Positions 7,762 to 16,321 of a stretch of 64,000 nucleotides of DNA are shown here, in pieces. The notes under the pieces were generated by a model. The model had not been told where the DNA came from, ran no database searches, and saw nothing but the letters and a program-made list of their open reading frames with translations. How positions within the stretch are numbered: the stretch's first letter is position 1; every line of letters begins with the position of its first letter. Made by a program: the position numbers and the translations under genes. The stretch comes from HXMU1420-13 sp965249965 (GTDB lineage Bacteria; Bacteroidota; Rhodothermia; Balneolales; Balneolaceae): NCBI GenBank assembly GCA_965249965.1, contig OZ252262.1:1860001-1924000 (forward strand). Direction: 5' to 3'.

Positions 7762-9030
7762 TTAAAGGGGAAGAGTAATATGTACAGTTGTACTACGTTT
7801 TTCAATACTCTCGATCCAGATCTTACCATCATGCTTTTCAACAAACTCTTTACAAATAACCAATCCAAGGCCCGTTCCAGATTCATTATTCGTTCCTTTT
7901 GTCGATTTAGATTCACCTACGCTAAACAAGCTTCGTAATCGTTCTTTTTTAATTCCAACTCCACTATCCGAAATAGTAATTTCGAGGAAATCGTCTACTT
8001 CATTATTCTGCAATTCAATGATTACATCACCATTTGGCGGTGTAAACTTTATAGCATTTGAAATTAAATTTCTGAACACTGTCGACATCATATTTATATC
8101 TACCTGAGCAATTAAACTCTTAGGTAAACTATTTTGAACATGAATATTTTTAACTGCTGCAGTATGGTTTAATAAATCCACACACTTTTCACAAATTTCA
8201 TTTAGATCTTGAGGTTGAGGATCGAACAATATTGTTCCAACTTTAGATCTAGACCAGGTTAGCAAATTCTCAAACAGACCATACGAACTCTTTGCGCTTT
8301 GATAGATATAATCCAGCATTTTTGTACGCTGTTTGGGTCCGAGAGTGCTATCATTATCATCTTTCAACAATTCAGAAAACCCAAGAATTGCATTCATTGG
8401 ACCTTTTAAATCATGTGCAATAATATTAAAAAGCTTGTCTTTGGCTTGGTTGCTTTCAAGTAATTCTAATTCTCTCTGTTTCAGTGCTCGTTCAGCTTTT
8501 TTTTGTTTTGTAACATCCACAAAAGAAACGAGCACTTTATCCCAGGTGTCCTCAAATCCAGGTAGTATACTTGCCTTGATGTCCAAAATCATAGGTACAC
8601 CTTCAAGTGATTGAATAGGAATTGGACTTTCAAAAGTGGTTTCGCCAGAAATAAATGCTAAAATCTCTTCTTTAAAAACTGGTAATGAATCATCTGTAAA
8701 ATATTTGGGTAGGTTCAGAGGTATTTCTTCTTTCGTTGATACTCCAAACATTTTTAAGGTCTCTTGATTTATATTTAAGACCTTGATTAAACCGGAAATA
8801 ATGAACAAATCGTCTTCATTTTCATCAAAATGTTTTCGAAAATCAGTTACGCCTTGCTCGGATAATTCATCAATAAATAGTTTAGCTTCAGAAAAGTCTT
8901 CTTCCCAAATTGATATCGGAGAAAACTCAAACAAGTACTGATTTATATCAATTAAATTGTTTTGATTTTTTTCAGTTTTGATCTCTTTACTGTCTGGTTT
9001 AGATCTTTTCAATTGTAATTTTAAATCCAT
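7762..9030 (-). CDS. Soluble PAS-domain sensor histidine kinase
   Basis: 422 aa with no membrane segment, so it senses inside the cell. A PAS-like sensor covers about residues 65-178 (ending SFVDVTKQKKAERAL), then a short coiled coil. The HisKA dimerisation domain carries the phospho-acceptor His206 in FNIIAHDLKGPMNAILGFSE. The HATPase_c domain has the N box (FRNLISNAIKFT, 319-330), G1 (SDSGVGI, 354-360) and G2 (GTGLGL, 385-390). No receiver domain is attached and no response regulator gene is adjacent, so it is an orphan whose partner must lie elsewhere. About 60 N-terminal residues before the PAS domain match nothing I recognise. Standing between the small membrane proteins and the ilv operon says little about its signal. 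Confidence 0.9.
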   Translation of the reverse strand: MDLKLQLKRSKPDSKEIKTEKNQNNLIDINQYLFEFSPISIWEEDFSEAKLFIDELSEQGVTDFRKHFDENEDDLFIISGLIKVLNINQETLKMFGVSTKEEIPLNLPKYFTDDSLPVFKEEILAFISGETTFESPIPIQSLEGVPMILDIKASILPGFEDTWDKVLVSFVDVTKQKKAERALKQRELELLESNQAKDKLFNIIAHDLKGPMNAILGFSELLKDDNDSTLGPKQRTKMLDYIYQSAKSSYGLFENLLTWSRSKVGTILFDPQPQDLNEICEKCVDLLNHTAAVKNIHVQNSLPKSLIAQVDINMMSTVFRNLISNAIKFTPPNGDVIIELQNNEVDDFLEITISDSGVGIKKERLRSLFSVGESKSTKGTNNESGTGLGLVICKEFVEKHDGKIWIESIEKRSTTVHITLPL

Positions 9031-9105
9031 TCACTCCATTTCACTGAACTCTCAATTAACGGAAATTTACAATTAAATGTATAGCAGAGGGATATTGATC
9101 TTAAG

Positions 9106-9139
9106 ATGTGAAAAACCAATTAAGAAGGGTTTTTCACAT
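9106..9139 (-). terminator. Inverted repeat after ilvC, candidate operon terminator
   Basis: Perfect 12-bp arms ATGTGAAAAACC and GGTTTTTCACAT with a 10-base loop, 19 bases beyond the ilvC stop. No long T-run follows the stem, so its efficiency as an intrinsic terminator is uncertain. It could also serve the kinase gene's upstream boundary. Confidence 0.55.
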
Positions 9140-9157
9140 TAAAAGAAATGAGAATAC

Positions 9158-10204
9158 TTAACTATTCTCGGGACGAAGTGTCCTCACTGTCTGACCAGCT
9201 TGCCACATTTCAGATTCGCGAAGTTCTCGTAGTTCTTCTTCCAAACCAGCACGGTAATCATCTTTAGAGTTAGCATCAATAGACTTTTGAGCTTCATTCC
9301 CTGATGCTACTTCACTGTAAAGTTTTTCGAACACAGGTTTTGTAGCATCACGAAATGGCTTCCACCAGTCTAAAGCACCACGTTGCGCTGTCGTTGAGCA
9401 ATTGGCGTACATCCAATCCATGCCATTCTCAGCTACAAGTGGCATCAATGATTGCGTAAGTTCTTCCACAGTTTCGTTGAATGCCTCAGAGGGTGTATGG
9501 CCGTTTGCTCTTAACACTTCGTACTGCGCTGCAAAAATTCCCTGTATGGCACCCATTAACGTTCCACGTTCGCCGGTTAAATCCGAAAAAACTTCACGCT
9601 TAAAATCTGTTTCAAATAAGTACCCTGATCCAACACCAATGCCCAGAGCGACTACCCGATCCAATGCATTTCCAGTCGCATCTTGAAATATAGCATAGCT
9701 CGAGTTTAGTCCACGACCTTCCAGGAACATACGTCGTAACGAAGTACCTGAACCTTTTGGAGCAACTAAAATCACATCCACATCATCAGGAGGAATAATT
9801 CCGGTTCGCTCTTTATAAGTGATTCCAAATCCATGTGAAAAATATAGAGCTTTTCCTGGAGTGAGATGCTTTTTGACCGTTGGCCAAAGTGCGATTTGAC
9901 CTGCATCTGAAAGTAGAAACTGAAGGATCGTACCTCGTTCACAGGCTTCTTCCAATTCGAAAAGGGTTTCGCCCGGAACCCAGCCATCTGCAACGGCTTT
10001 ATCCCAGGTTTTAGATTCTTTGCGTTGGCCAACAATCACGTTAAATCCATTATCTCTAAGGTTCAATGCTTGCCCCGGCCCCTGGACTCCATACCCCAGG
10101 ATTGCGATTGTTTCATCTGCTAGAGTCTGTTGAGCTTTTTTTAGGGGAAATTCCTCGCGAGTAACAACGGTTTCTTCGACCCCGCCAAAATTTAAAATTG
10201 CCAT
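9158..10204 (-). CDS. ilvC: Ketol-acid reductoisomerase (class I)
   Basis: 348 aa, the usual length of short class I KARI. It isomerises and reduces acetolactate to dihydroxyisovalerate (and the isoleucine-branch analogue) with NAD(P)H and Mg2+. The Rossmann motif is GYGVQGPGQALNLRDNG (residues 37-53), with the usual Ser of GYGSQG replaced by Val. The cofactor loop after the second strand contains GQRKESKTW, and its Arg, Lys and Ser favour NADPH. APKGSGTSLRR, ETDFKREVFSDLTGERG and the EE-rich helix hold the metal-binding residues. It is the last gene of the leftward ilvD-ilvB-ilvN-ilvC operon, 35 bases after ilvN, and is governed by the attenuator in front of ilvD. Confidence 0.96.
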   Translation of the reverse strand: MAILNFGGVEETVVTREEFPLKKAQQTLADETIAILGYGVQGPGQALNLRDNGFNVIVGQRKESKTWDKAVADGWVPGETLFELEEACERGTILQFLLSDAGQIALWPTVKKHLTPGKALYFSHGFGITYKERTGIIPPDDVDVILVAPKGSGTSLRRMFLEGRGLNSSYAIFQDATGNALDRVVALGIGVGSGYLFETDFKREVFSDLTGERGTLMGAIQGIFAAQYEVLRANGHTPSEAFNETVEELTQSLMPLVAENGMDWMYANCSTTAQRGALDWWKPFRDATKPVFEKLYSEVASGNEAQKSIDANSKDDYRAGLEEELRELRESEMWQAGQTVRTLRPENS

Positions 10205-10239
10205 ATTTCTATGTTTATTATCTAATTATGTGAGTTAAT

Positions 10240-10773
10240 TTAATTCGTTATTTCCATTAGATTTTGCACTTCCTGTCCGATGCTTGATCCATTTCGAGCT
10301 ACTGCAACTCGGCCAGAAAGAACAAATTCCTTAATTCCATATGGTTTAAGTTCTTCGAAAAGTGCAAATGCCTCACGGCGATATCCGGCTTTTTCGATCA
10401 CTACAAAATCCTTTTCAATTGTAAGGAATCGTGCGCTATGTTCTCTCACGATTCGTTCCACCTCCACGCCATCAGTCAACGATTCGGTAGCCATTTTATA
10501 TAATGCCAGCTCCTGTTGAACAACTTGTGGTTTTTTGAAGTACGCCGCTTTGTGAACTTCTACCTGTTTTTCGATTTGCTTCACTACTTTAGCTACTAGT
10601 TCTTCCGTCTCAGTAACAGCAATTGTGAATCGATAGATACCATCCATTTCACTTTCTGAAGCAGTTATGCTTTCAATATTGATTTTACGTTTCGTGAAGA
10701 TTATGGTGATGCGATGTAGCAATCCAACCTGATCTTCCGTGTACGCCATTATGGTGAATTCTTGCTTTTCCAT
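10240..10773 (-). CDS. ilvN: Acetolactate synthase regulatory (small) subunit
   Basis: 177 aa. An N-terminal ACT domain (FTIMAYTEDQVGLLHRITIIFTKRKINIESI, here shown only by its GLLHRI and INIES motifs) is followed by the second ACT-like domain found in full-length IlvH/IlvN proteins (TIEKDFVVIEKAGYRREAF...YGIKEFVLSGRVAVAR). It binds the catalytic subunit IlvB and confers feedback inhibition by valine. It is separated from ilvB by a 129-base spacer that contains a GC-rich inverted-repeat element, and lies 35 bases before ilvC. Length is slightly longer than E. coli IlvH (163 aa). Confidence 0.93.
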   Translation of the reverse strand: MEKQEFTIMAYTEDQVGLLHRITIIFTKRKINIESITASESEMDGIYRFTIAVTETEELVAKVVKQIEKQVEVHKAAYFKKPQVVQQELALYKMATESLTDGVEVERIVREHSARFLTIEKDFVVIEKAGYRREAFALFEELKPYGIKEFVLSGRVAVARNGSSIGQEVQNLMEITN

Positions 10774-10801
10774 GTCTAAATTTCCTTAGAAAATTTCTGA
10801 C

Positions 10802-10883
10802 ACACCCCTATATCCCCTCTCAAGAGGGGACTTTCTTTCTTATCGAAATCCTCCCCCTTATTTAAGGGGGGGATAGAGGGGGT
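10802..10883. repeat. GC-rich REP-like palindromic element between ilvB and ilvN
   Basis: About 82 bases made of two nested palindromes: CCCCTCTCAAGAGGGG on the left and CCCCCTTATTTAAGGGGG on the right, with outer arms (ACCCCTATATCCCC and GGGGATAGAGGGGGT) that also pair imperfectly with each other. It stands out sharply against its AT-rich surroundings. C-rich/G-rich elements of this kind are common intergenic repeats in Bacteroidota-like genomes. It lies inside the ilv operon, so it must be transcribed and could fold into a strong RNA structure. Confidence 0.75.
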
Positions 10884-10902
10884 CAAATAAAAGTTCATTG
10901 GG

Positions 10903-12636
10903 TTACTCCAACCTGATTTCAGCTACGCCCGAGCCACTTGGCACCATCGGGAATACATTATTTTCTTTTCCTACCATTACCTCTAAGAAATAAGCACCGT
11001 CATGATCAATGAATTCGGCAATGGCATCTTCAAGTTTATCCCTTTCCGTCACTTTATTTGTTGGGATGTAATATCCTTTCGCAATCGTCTGGAAATCCGG
11101 ATTTATCATCTCTGTTGCGGAGTATCTTTTATCAAAAAATAGTTGCTGCCATTGGCGCACCATCCCAAGGAACTCGTTATTCAGCAGCAGTACCTTAACC
11201 TTGGCCTGCGTTTGATAAATCGTTGCAAATTCCTGGATCGTCATCTGCAGGCCACCATCACCAATTACAGCTACTACTGTTCGATTGGGTGCCCCTAAAG
11301 CAGCACCTAAACCTGCCGGAAGTCCGAAACCCATAGTTCCAAGCCCACCAGAAGTTATGTTGCTCTTAGATTGTGTGAATTTGGTATATCGGCAAGCTAC
11401 CATTTGATGCTGACCTACATCAGTTACCAAAATGGCATCACCATTTGTCTTTTCGTTGATAATTCGAATTACTTCACCCATCGAAAGAATATCTGTTTTT
11501 GGGTGAAGTTCATCTTGAATGACTTTCTCTTGTTCCATGGTATCACAATCTCGAAAACGCTGTAACCAGGCGTCGTGAGTAGACGGATTTACCTGCTTGA
11601 TAAGCTCAGTCAAAGATTCTTTGCAATCCCCTAAAACAGCAACATCGGTCTTTACATTTTTGTCGATTTCAGCCGGATCAATTTCAAGGTGGATGACCTT
11701 TGCTTGCTTGGCATATTTACTCAGATTTCCAGTCACACGGTCATCAAATCGCATTCCGATAGCGATAAGTACATCACATTCATTGGTAAGTAAATTCGGT
11801 CCGTAATTTCCATGCATCCCTAACATCCCCACATTAAGCGGATGATCGGTTTCTAAAGCAGAAAGTCCCATGATGGTCCACGCTGAAGGAATTCCTGTTT
11901 TTTCGATGAAGGTTTTAAATTCATCCTCAGCATTGCCAAGAATTACACCTTGCCCAAATAAAATGTATGGTCGCTTCGCATTATTGATGAGCTCAGCAGC
12001 CTCTTCAACTTTATTTAAATCCAGTTTTGGAACCGGAATATAGCTTCGAACACCCTCACATTTTTCATAATTATAATCGAACTCTGCAAACTGCGCATCT
12101 TTGGTGATGTCCACTAAAACAGGACCAGGACGTCCGGATTTAGCGATATAAAATGCTTTTGCCAGAGCAGCTGGAATCTCTTCAGCTTTTGTTACCTGAT
12201 AATTCCACTTCGTCACCGGCATCGAAATACCAATTACATCGGTTTCCTGAAACGCATCAGATCCTAATAATGCAGAGTGAACCTGACCTGTAATACAAAC
12301 AAGTGGGGTAGAGTCGATTTGAGCATCCGCTAATCCGGTAATCAAATTTGTAGCTCCCGGGCCAGAAGTTGCGAGGCAAACACCTACTTTACCTGAAGCT
12401 CGGGCATACCCTTGTGCAGCATGAGTTGCCCCTTGTTCATGGCGAGCCAGTACATGATGAATCTTATCTTGATAATCATATAAAGAATCATAAACCGGCA
12501 TAATTGCCCCACCGGGATATCCAAAAACCATATCTACGCCTTCGTCAAGAAGGATACGTACTACGGCATCTGCACCTTTAATTCGTTCGGTGGATTTTTT
12601 CTCTTGTGTTTTTGCTGGGGTATCGACTGTTTCCAT
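10903..12636 (-). CDS. ilvB: Acetolactate synthase catalytic (large) subunit
   Basis: 577 aa, standard length. It is a ThDP-dependent enzyme that condenses two pyruvates to acetolactate, or pyruvate and 2-oxobutyrate to acetohydroxybutyrate. The N-terminal PYR domain has the proton-relay Glu in LARHEQGATHAAQGYARA. A central FAD-binding domain follows. The C-terminal PP domain carries the ThDP/Mg motif VIGDGGLQMTIQEFATIYQ and the LNNEFLGMVRQWQ region at the active-site entrance. The gene begins 17 bases after ilvD and is followed by its regulatory subunit ilvN after the GC-rich element. All key residues are in place. Confidence 0.96.
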   Translation of the reverse strand: METVDTPAKTQEKKSTERIKGADAVVRILLDEGVDMVFGYPGGAIMPVYDSLYDYQDKIHHVLARHEQGATHAAQGYARASGKVGVCLATSGPGATNLITGLADAQIDSTPLVCITGQVHSALLGSDAFQETDVIGISMPVTKWNYQVTKAEEIPAALAKAFYIAKSGRPGPVLVDITKDAQFAEFDYNYEKCEGVRSYIPVPKLDLNKVEEAAELINNAKRPYILFGQGVILGNAEDEFKTFIEKTGIPSAWTIMGLSALETDHPLNVGMLGMHGNYGPNLLTNECDVLIAIGMRFDDRVTGNLSKYAKQAKVIHLEIDPAEIDKNVKTDVAVLGDCKESLTELIKQVNPSTHDAWLQRFRDCDTMEQEKVIQDELHPKTDILSMGEVIRIINEKTNGDAILVTDVGQHQMVACRYTKFTQSKSNITSGGLGTMGFGLPAGLGAALGAPNRTVVAVIGDGGLQMTIQEFATIYQTQAKVKVLLLNNEFLGMVRQWQQLFFDKRYSATEMINPDFQTIAKGYYIPTNKVTERDKLEDAIAEFIDHDGAYFLEVMVGKENNVFPMVPSGSGVAEIRLE

Positions 12637-12653
12637 TGGTCTGTACCTAATTT

Positions 12654-14336
12654 TTAAAACTCATCGGTTACACAACCTTCAGAGGCGGAGCTTACAGTTC
12701 TGGCATACTTATATAAAGTGCCTGTTGAAGCTTTCAATGAAGGCTTGGTCCATTTAGATTTTCTTTTAATCAATTCTTCAGCGGTTAATTCCACTTCAAT
12801 TTCATTTGATTCTGCATCAATACGGATCATATCGCCATCTTCTATCAAAGCGATATTTCCACCAACCTGTGCTTCTGGTGTTACATGACCAACAACAAAG
12901 CCATGAGAACCACCTGAGAAACGGCCGTCTGTTATCAAAGCAACATCCTTGCCAAGTCCCGCTCCCATGATTGCAGAAGTCGGTTTAAGCATTTCTGGCA
13001 TCCCTGGACCACCTTTTGGCCCCACATAGCGGATAATTATTACCTCGCCTTTCTCAACTTTTCCATTTTGGATACCTTCATTTGCTTCTTCTTCGCTATT
13101 AAAAACTCTTGCAGGGCCGCTAAAACGAACTCCTTCTTTACCGGTTATTTTAGCCACAGAACCTTCTTCAGCAAGGTTGCCATATAAAATCTGGATGTGT
13201 CCGTTTTCTTTAATGGGATGGTCGGTTGGTCGAATTACATCCTGGCCAACTTGTAAACCGTCGACTTCAGCGAGATTCTCGGCAATAGTTTTTCCCGTCA
13301 CTGTAAGACAATCGCTATGAAGCATCTCATTTTCGAGCATAAATTTCATCACAGCCGGAATGCCTCCAACGTTGTGAAGGTCTTCCATAACATATTTTCC
13401 ACTCGGTTTTAGATCACCTAAAAATGGTGTTTCGTCGGAAATTTTTTGAAAATCTTTGAGCGTAAATTCTATTTCAGCAGTTTTTGCTATCGCCAAAAGA
13501 TGAAGCACTGCATTTGTTGAACCACCTAGCACTGTGATCAATCTAAAAGCATTTTCCATCGATTTTTTTTTGAGAATGTCTCGGGGTTTCAGGTCTTGCT
13601 CAAGCAGTCGGTAAAGAGGTTCTCCTACGGCTTCACATTCGAGGACCTTTTCTGCTCCATTTGCAGGATTTGAAGCATTATAGGGTAGTGTCATTCCCAT
13701 GGCTTCAATCGCAGAAGCCATCGTATTTGCAGTGTACATTCCACCGCAGGCACCAGGGCCCGGGCAGGCATTCATTACAATATCTTTGAATTCCTGATCA
13801 TCAATAGATCCGGAAACTTTTTGTCCCCAGGCTTCGAAAGCTGAAACTACATCAAGTTTTTGTCCATTATGATAACCTGGAGCTATGGTTCCACCATAAA
13901 CCATTATTGCCGGGCGGTTTAATCGTAGCATTGCCATTAAGGCACCCGGCATATTCTTATCGCATCCTACAATGGCAACCATGGCGTCGTAACTCATACC
14001 CGCAACTACTGATTCCATAGAGTCTGCGATCAAGTCGCGAGAGGGAAGAGAGTAGCGCATTCCTGGAGTCCCCATCGAAATTCCGTCACTAATTCCAATT
14101 GTATTAAAAATAAGTCCGGTTTGATTTGCTAAGTTAACTCCACGTTTTACATGAACTGCTAAATCGTTCAAATGCATGTTGCAAGGATTACCCTCATAAC
14201 CTGTACTTGCAATTCCAACCAGTGGTTTGCTAAGTACTTCATCATTTAAACCTAACGCATGAAGCATTGCCTGAGCAGCCGGTTGTGAACCGTCTTGAGT
14301 AATTTGTTTGCTGTATTTATTTAGTTCCGCCATCAA
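12654..14336 (-). CDS. ilvD: Dihydroxy-acid dehydratase
   Basis: 560 aa. It dehydrates 2,3-dihydroxy-3-methyl acids to the 2-oxo acids of the valine/isoleucine pathway, using an iron-sulphur cluster and Mg2+. Cluster ligands are visible: Cys in GNPCNMHLNDLA, VGCDKNMPGALMA and ACPGPGACGGMYTANTM. The C-terminal signature is ITDGRFSGGSHGFVVGHVTPEA. Start: two adjacent ATG codons at 14336 and 14333, just after the terminator hairpin. It is first in the ilvDBNC operon. In front of it lie a Val/Ile-rich leader peptide and a terminator, so expression should depend on charged tRNA-Val/Ile. Confidence 0.96.
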   Translation of the reverse strand: MMAELNKYSKQITQDGSQPAAQAMLHALGLNDEVLSKPLVGIASTGYEGNPCNMHLNDLAVHVKRGVNLANQTGLIFNTIGISDGISMGTPGMRYSLPSRDLIADSMESVVAGMSYDAMVAIVGCDKNMPGALMAMLRLNRPAIMVYGGTIAPGYHNGQKLDVVSAFEAWGQKVSGSIDDQEFKDIVMNACPGPGACGGMYTANTMASAIEAMGMTLPYNASNPANGAEKVLECEAVGEPLYRLLEQDLKPRDILKKKSMENAFRLITVLGGSTNAVLHLLAIAKTAEIEFTLKDFQKISDETPFLGDLKPSGKYVMEDLHNVGGIPAVMKFMLENEMLHSDCLTVTGKTIAENLAEVDGLQVGQDVIRPTDHPIKENGHIQILYGNLAEEGSVAKITGKEGVRFSGPARVFNSEEEANEGIQNGKVEKGEVIIIRYVGPKGGPGMPEMLKPTSAIMGAGLGKDVALITDGRFSGGSHGFVVGHVTPEAQVGGNIALIEDGDMIRIDAESNEIEVELTAEELIKRKSKWTKPSLKASTGTLYKYARTVSSASEGCVTDEF

Positions 14337-14348
14337 TAATTATTGCCC

Positions 14349-14380
14349 AAAAAAAAAGCCTTCCGAATCAGGGAAGGCTT
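14349..14380 (-). terminator. Attenuator terminator in the ilvD leader
   Basis: On the minus strand, a perfect 9-bp stem (AAGCCTTCC / GGAAGGCTT, loop of 7 bases) is followed at once by nine T, ending 12 bases before the ilvD start. A strong intrinsic terminator placed between a leader ORF and the first structural gene only makes sense as a conditional terminator, because the next gene upstream (the TPR gene) ends over 200 bases away. Confidence 0.9.
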
Positions 14381-14420
14381 AAATTGTAGTTCTATGATCT
14401 TCAACACAATGCATTCCCTG
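14369..14420 (-). promoter_or_regulatory. Antiterminator pairing elements of the ilv leader
   Basis: The leader coding sequence contains CAGGGAA (minus strand, complement of 14414-14420), and the terminator region contains TTCCCTG (complement of 14369-14375). The two are perfectly complementary over 7 bases and extend with GC/GC beyond one mismatch. Pairing would open the left arm and loop of the terminator hairpin. CAGGGAA lies in leader codons 20-22, downstream of the Val/Ile codons. A ribosome stalled on those codons leaves it free, and a ribosome at the stop codon covers it. Confidence 0.75.
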
Positions 14421-14478
14421 GTAGGTTATTTATACCAATTACGCTAATAATGACCACAGGAATTACAGAGTTAAACAT
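14401..14478 (-). CDS. ilv operon leader peptide (attenuator peptide)
   Basis: A 25-codon ORF reads MFNSVIPVVIISVIGI, then NNLPGNALC and TGA. Residues 5-16 hold four Val and five Ile in twelve codons, and two Leu follow. Such a run of the end-product amino acids directly before a terminator is the hallmark of ribosome-mediated attenuation, as in E. coli ilvGMEDA. No clear Shine-Dalgarno is visible. A TTTCTTTG about 22 bases upstream could be a -7 promoter element, which would make a very short 5' end. The peptide itself is unlikely to have another function. Confidence 0.85.
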   Translation of the reverse strand: MFNSVIPVVIISVIGINNLPGNALC

Positions 14479-14590
14479 GAGTGAGTGTTGTTGATGACAC
14501 AAAGAAAAACTGATTAGCGAAGAATCGCAATAGTTTTAGTAGTCTAATCTGAGTCAAAATGGAATGCCCAACCTACTATTTTGATGGATA

Positions 14591-16126
14591 TTATCGCTGA
14601 AACCTGCGTTTAATAATATCCTGAACTGGTTTTTCTTCTATTTTTGATTCTAGCCAACCTATGATGTCCAAGTATAAAAAGGCTCGACGTTGATATGGCT
14701 TTTTTTGAATTTCCAGGAGCCTATCTCTCAGTTTTACAAATTCTTTCTTTAAAAACTGCGTATCAACCGAACGTAAATTTCGAAGGAATTTTAGGATTTC
14801 TTCCTGTACAGAATTTAAATCGTTCATTTTTCGGATAAACCGATAGGTTGATCTAACCTGATACTCAACCAGTGATTGATTTCCAAGTTCAAAGTGGGCG
14901 ATTAAACTTAGAATTCGGGCAAAACAATGGATGTCTTCTCGAAGCCTGGGGTCGGGATAGTTGATGATTTTATTTAGATAGGTGATGCATGTCTTAAATT
15001 TCCCTGCGCCAAAGAATAAACAGGCAATTTTATAATAGAAAACCAGAATTCTATGAGGATCTATTCGAAATTGAAATTTTTCGATTTCATTTTCGAGGTC
15101 CTTCACAATAGATAAACCATCCGTGAAGCGGCCCTGCATAAAATATGAATTGATAAGCCCTGTGTAATAGTATTGAAATCCTAGTGTTTCAAGATTTTCG
15201 TTAGTTCGACCAGGAGGTTCATCCATAAATTGTTTTAACTGAAGTACTACTTCTTTATGCTTCTCGTGGTGACCAAGAATGAATAATGCCTCTAACAAAA
15301 CGTGAGTTCCTTTTAAATACCAGATTGGTTCAAGGCTCATCATCGAAGGATTCTTTGTAAACAACTCTACCCATTTTTGTGCATATCGGTATTGCATTAA
15401 AAAATCCTGCACAATAAGGCTATACCAAGCATGAGATACATTGTAATAGAGCTCATCAAAAAAGCCCATGTTATCCAGGTCAATTCGGCTTAATGCATTG
15501 TCAAAAAAGGTTTTTGTGATTTCATAATCGCGTTCACTTCGCACATGGCCGGCTTTTATGTAAATACCATACAATCGAAGTGATAGATTAGAAAGTGAAT
15601 GGTAGCGATCTACAGATTTTACAGTTACCTCGGTTTCTTTGATGAGTTGATCAGCTCGATTTCTTAAACTTCGAGTGATGTACTGGGATTCAATCAATTT
15701 TTCGAAACCCAGAATTTCTGTAGTAAGTGTAATTCGATGATTTTGAGCGGAAAGTTGTTTCGCTCTATCCAGAATTTTCAAACTCTGTTTATATAGTCCT
15801 TTATCGTACAGAATTCTGGCATAATCGATTTGTTCTCGAATTTGGATATCCAGGTTATGATTTACATAACTAAGGCGAAGGCTTATCAAAATTTGTTTAT
15901 ATAAATGCGCCTTTAAATTCGAGAATTGTACTTTTTTCAGGTCACTTATCTTAGAAAAAATCAACTCTTCGTCGTACTCGCGTGCTTTGTCAATAGCGTC
16001 AAAAAGTTGGATAAATTTCGCATCAGGCTGACTTGTTCTGGTGGCATAAATCTTAAAACTGCGTTTTTCAGCCTTAGTTAGCGATTTAATGAGCTGAAAT
16101 AATTGATCATTTGGTTGGTTGGCCAT
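14591..16126 (-). CDS. Helical-repeat (TPR-like) protein of unknown function
   Basis: 511 aa from the ATG at 16126 (MANQPNDQLFQLIKSLTKAE); the frame is open six codons further upstream. No signal peptide and no membrane helix. The whole protein is predicted to be alpha-helical, with tandem helix pairs and TPR-like Y/A/G spacing (RILYDKGLYKQSLKIL, YYKIACLFFGAGKFKTC). The opening, with LIKSLTKAEKRSFKIYA, is typical of a family seen mainly in Bacteroidota-type genomes with no assigned role. It lies between the ilv and leu blocks but has its own upstream region and is not part of either operon. A 7-bp inverted repeat lies 17 bases upstream of its start. Confidence 0.75.
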   Translation of the reverse strand: MANQPNDQLFQLIKSLTKAEKRSFKIYATRTSQPDAKFIQLFDAIDKAREYDEELIFSKISDLKKVQFSNLKAHLYKQILISLRLSYVNHNLDIQIREQIDYARILYDKGLYKQSLKILDRAKQLSAQNHRITLTTEILGFEKLIESQYITRSLRNRADQLIKETEVTVKSVDRYHSLSNLSLRLYGIYIKAGHVRSERDYEITKTFFDNALSRIDLDNMGFFDELYYNVSHAWYSLIVQDFLMQYRYAQKWVELFTKNPSMMSLEPIWYLKGTHVLLEALFILGHHEKHKEVVLQLKQFMDEPPGRTNENLETLGFQYYYTGLINSYFMQGRFTDGLSIVKDLENEIEKFQFRIDPHRILVFYYKIACLFFGAGKFKTCITYLNKIINYPDPRLREDIHCFARILSLIAHFELGNQSLVEYQVRSTYRFIRKMNDLNSVQEEILKFLRNLRSVDTQFLKKEFVKLRDRLLEIQKKPYQRRAFLYLDIIGWLESKIEEKPVQDIIKRRFQR

Positions 16127-16142
16127 TGTAGATAAAATCAGC

Positions 16143-16161
16143 ACTGATGGTGTTCATCAGT
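16143..16161. repeat. Short inverted repeat upstream of the TPR-like gene
   Basis: ACTGATG, GTGTT, CATCAGT: perfect 7-bp arms around a 5-base centre, within the 5' untranslated or promoter region of the leftward TPR-like gene and 161 bases from leuA. It could be an operator or an RNA hairpin. Confidence 0.35.
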
Positions 16162-16321
16162 AATAAAATGAATGAGTTAGGTGATGTTTAACTAAGAATG
16201 ATTCCGTTTGGGGGTTGTAATATAATATGATTGCGGTTTCAGAATATTTAAGCACGCCGATAAATTCTGCGACAATCACTTACACCAATGCAAACTGTAA
16301 GTTGATGATTTAATGTGAGAA

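Noticed and set aside
7600..9030. Minus-strand open frames overlapping the 57-aa membrane proteins and the kinase 3' end
   Set aside because: They are other-frame shadows of the small plus-strand genes and of the histidine kinase.
16227..16313. 28-codon ORF upstream of leuA as a possible leucine leader peptide
   Set aside because: It contains only two Leu codons and no run of them, and no terminator hairpin follows before leuA.
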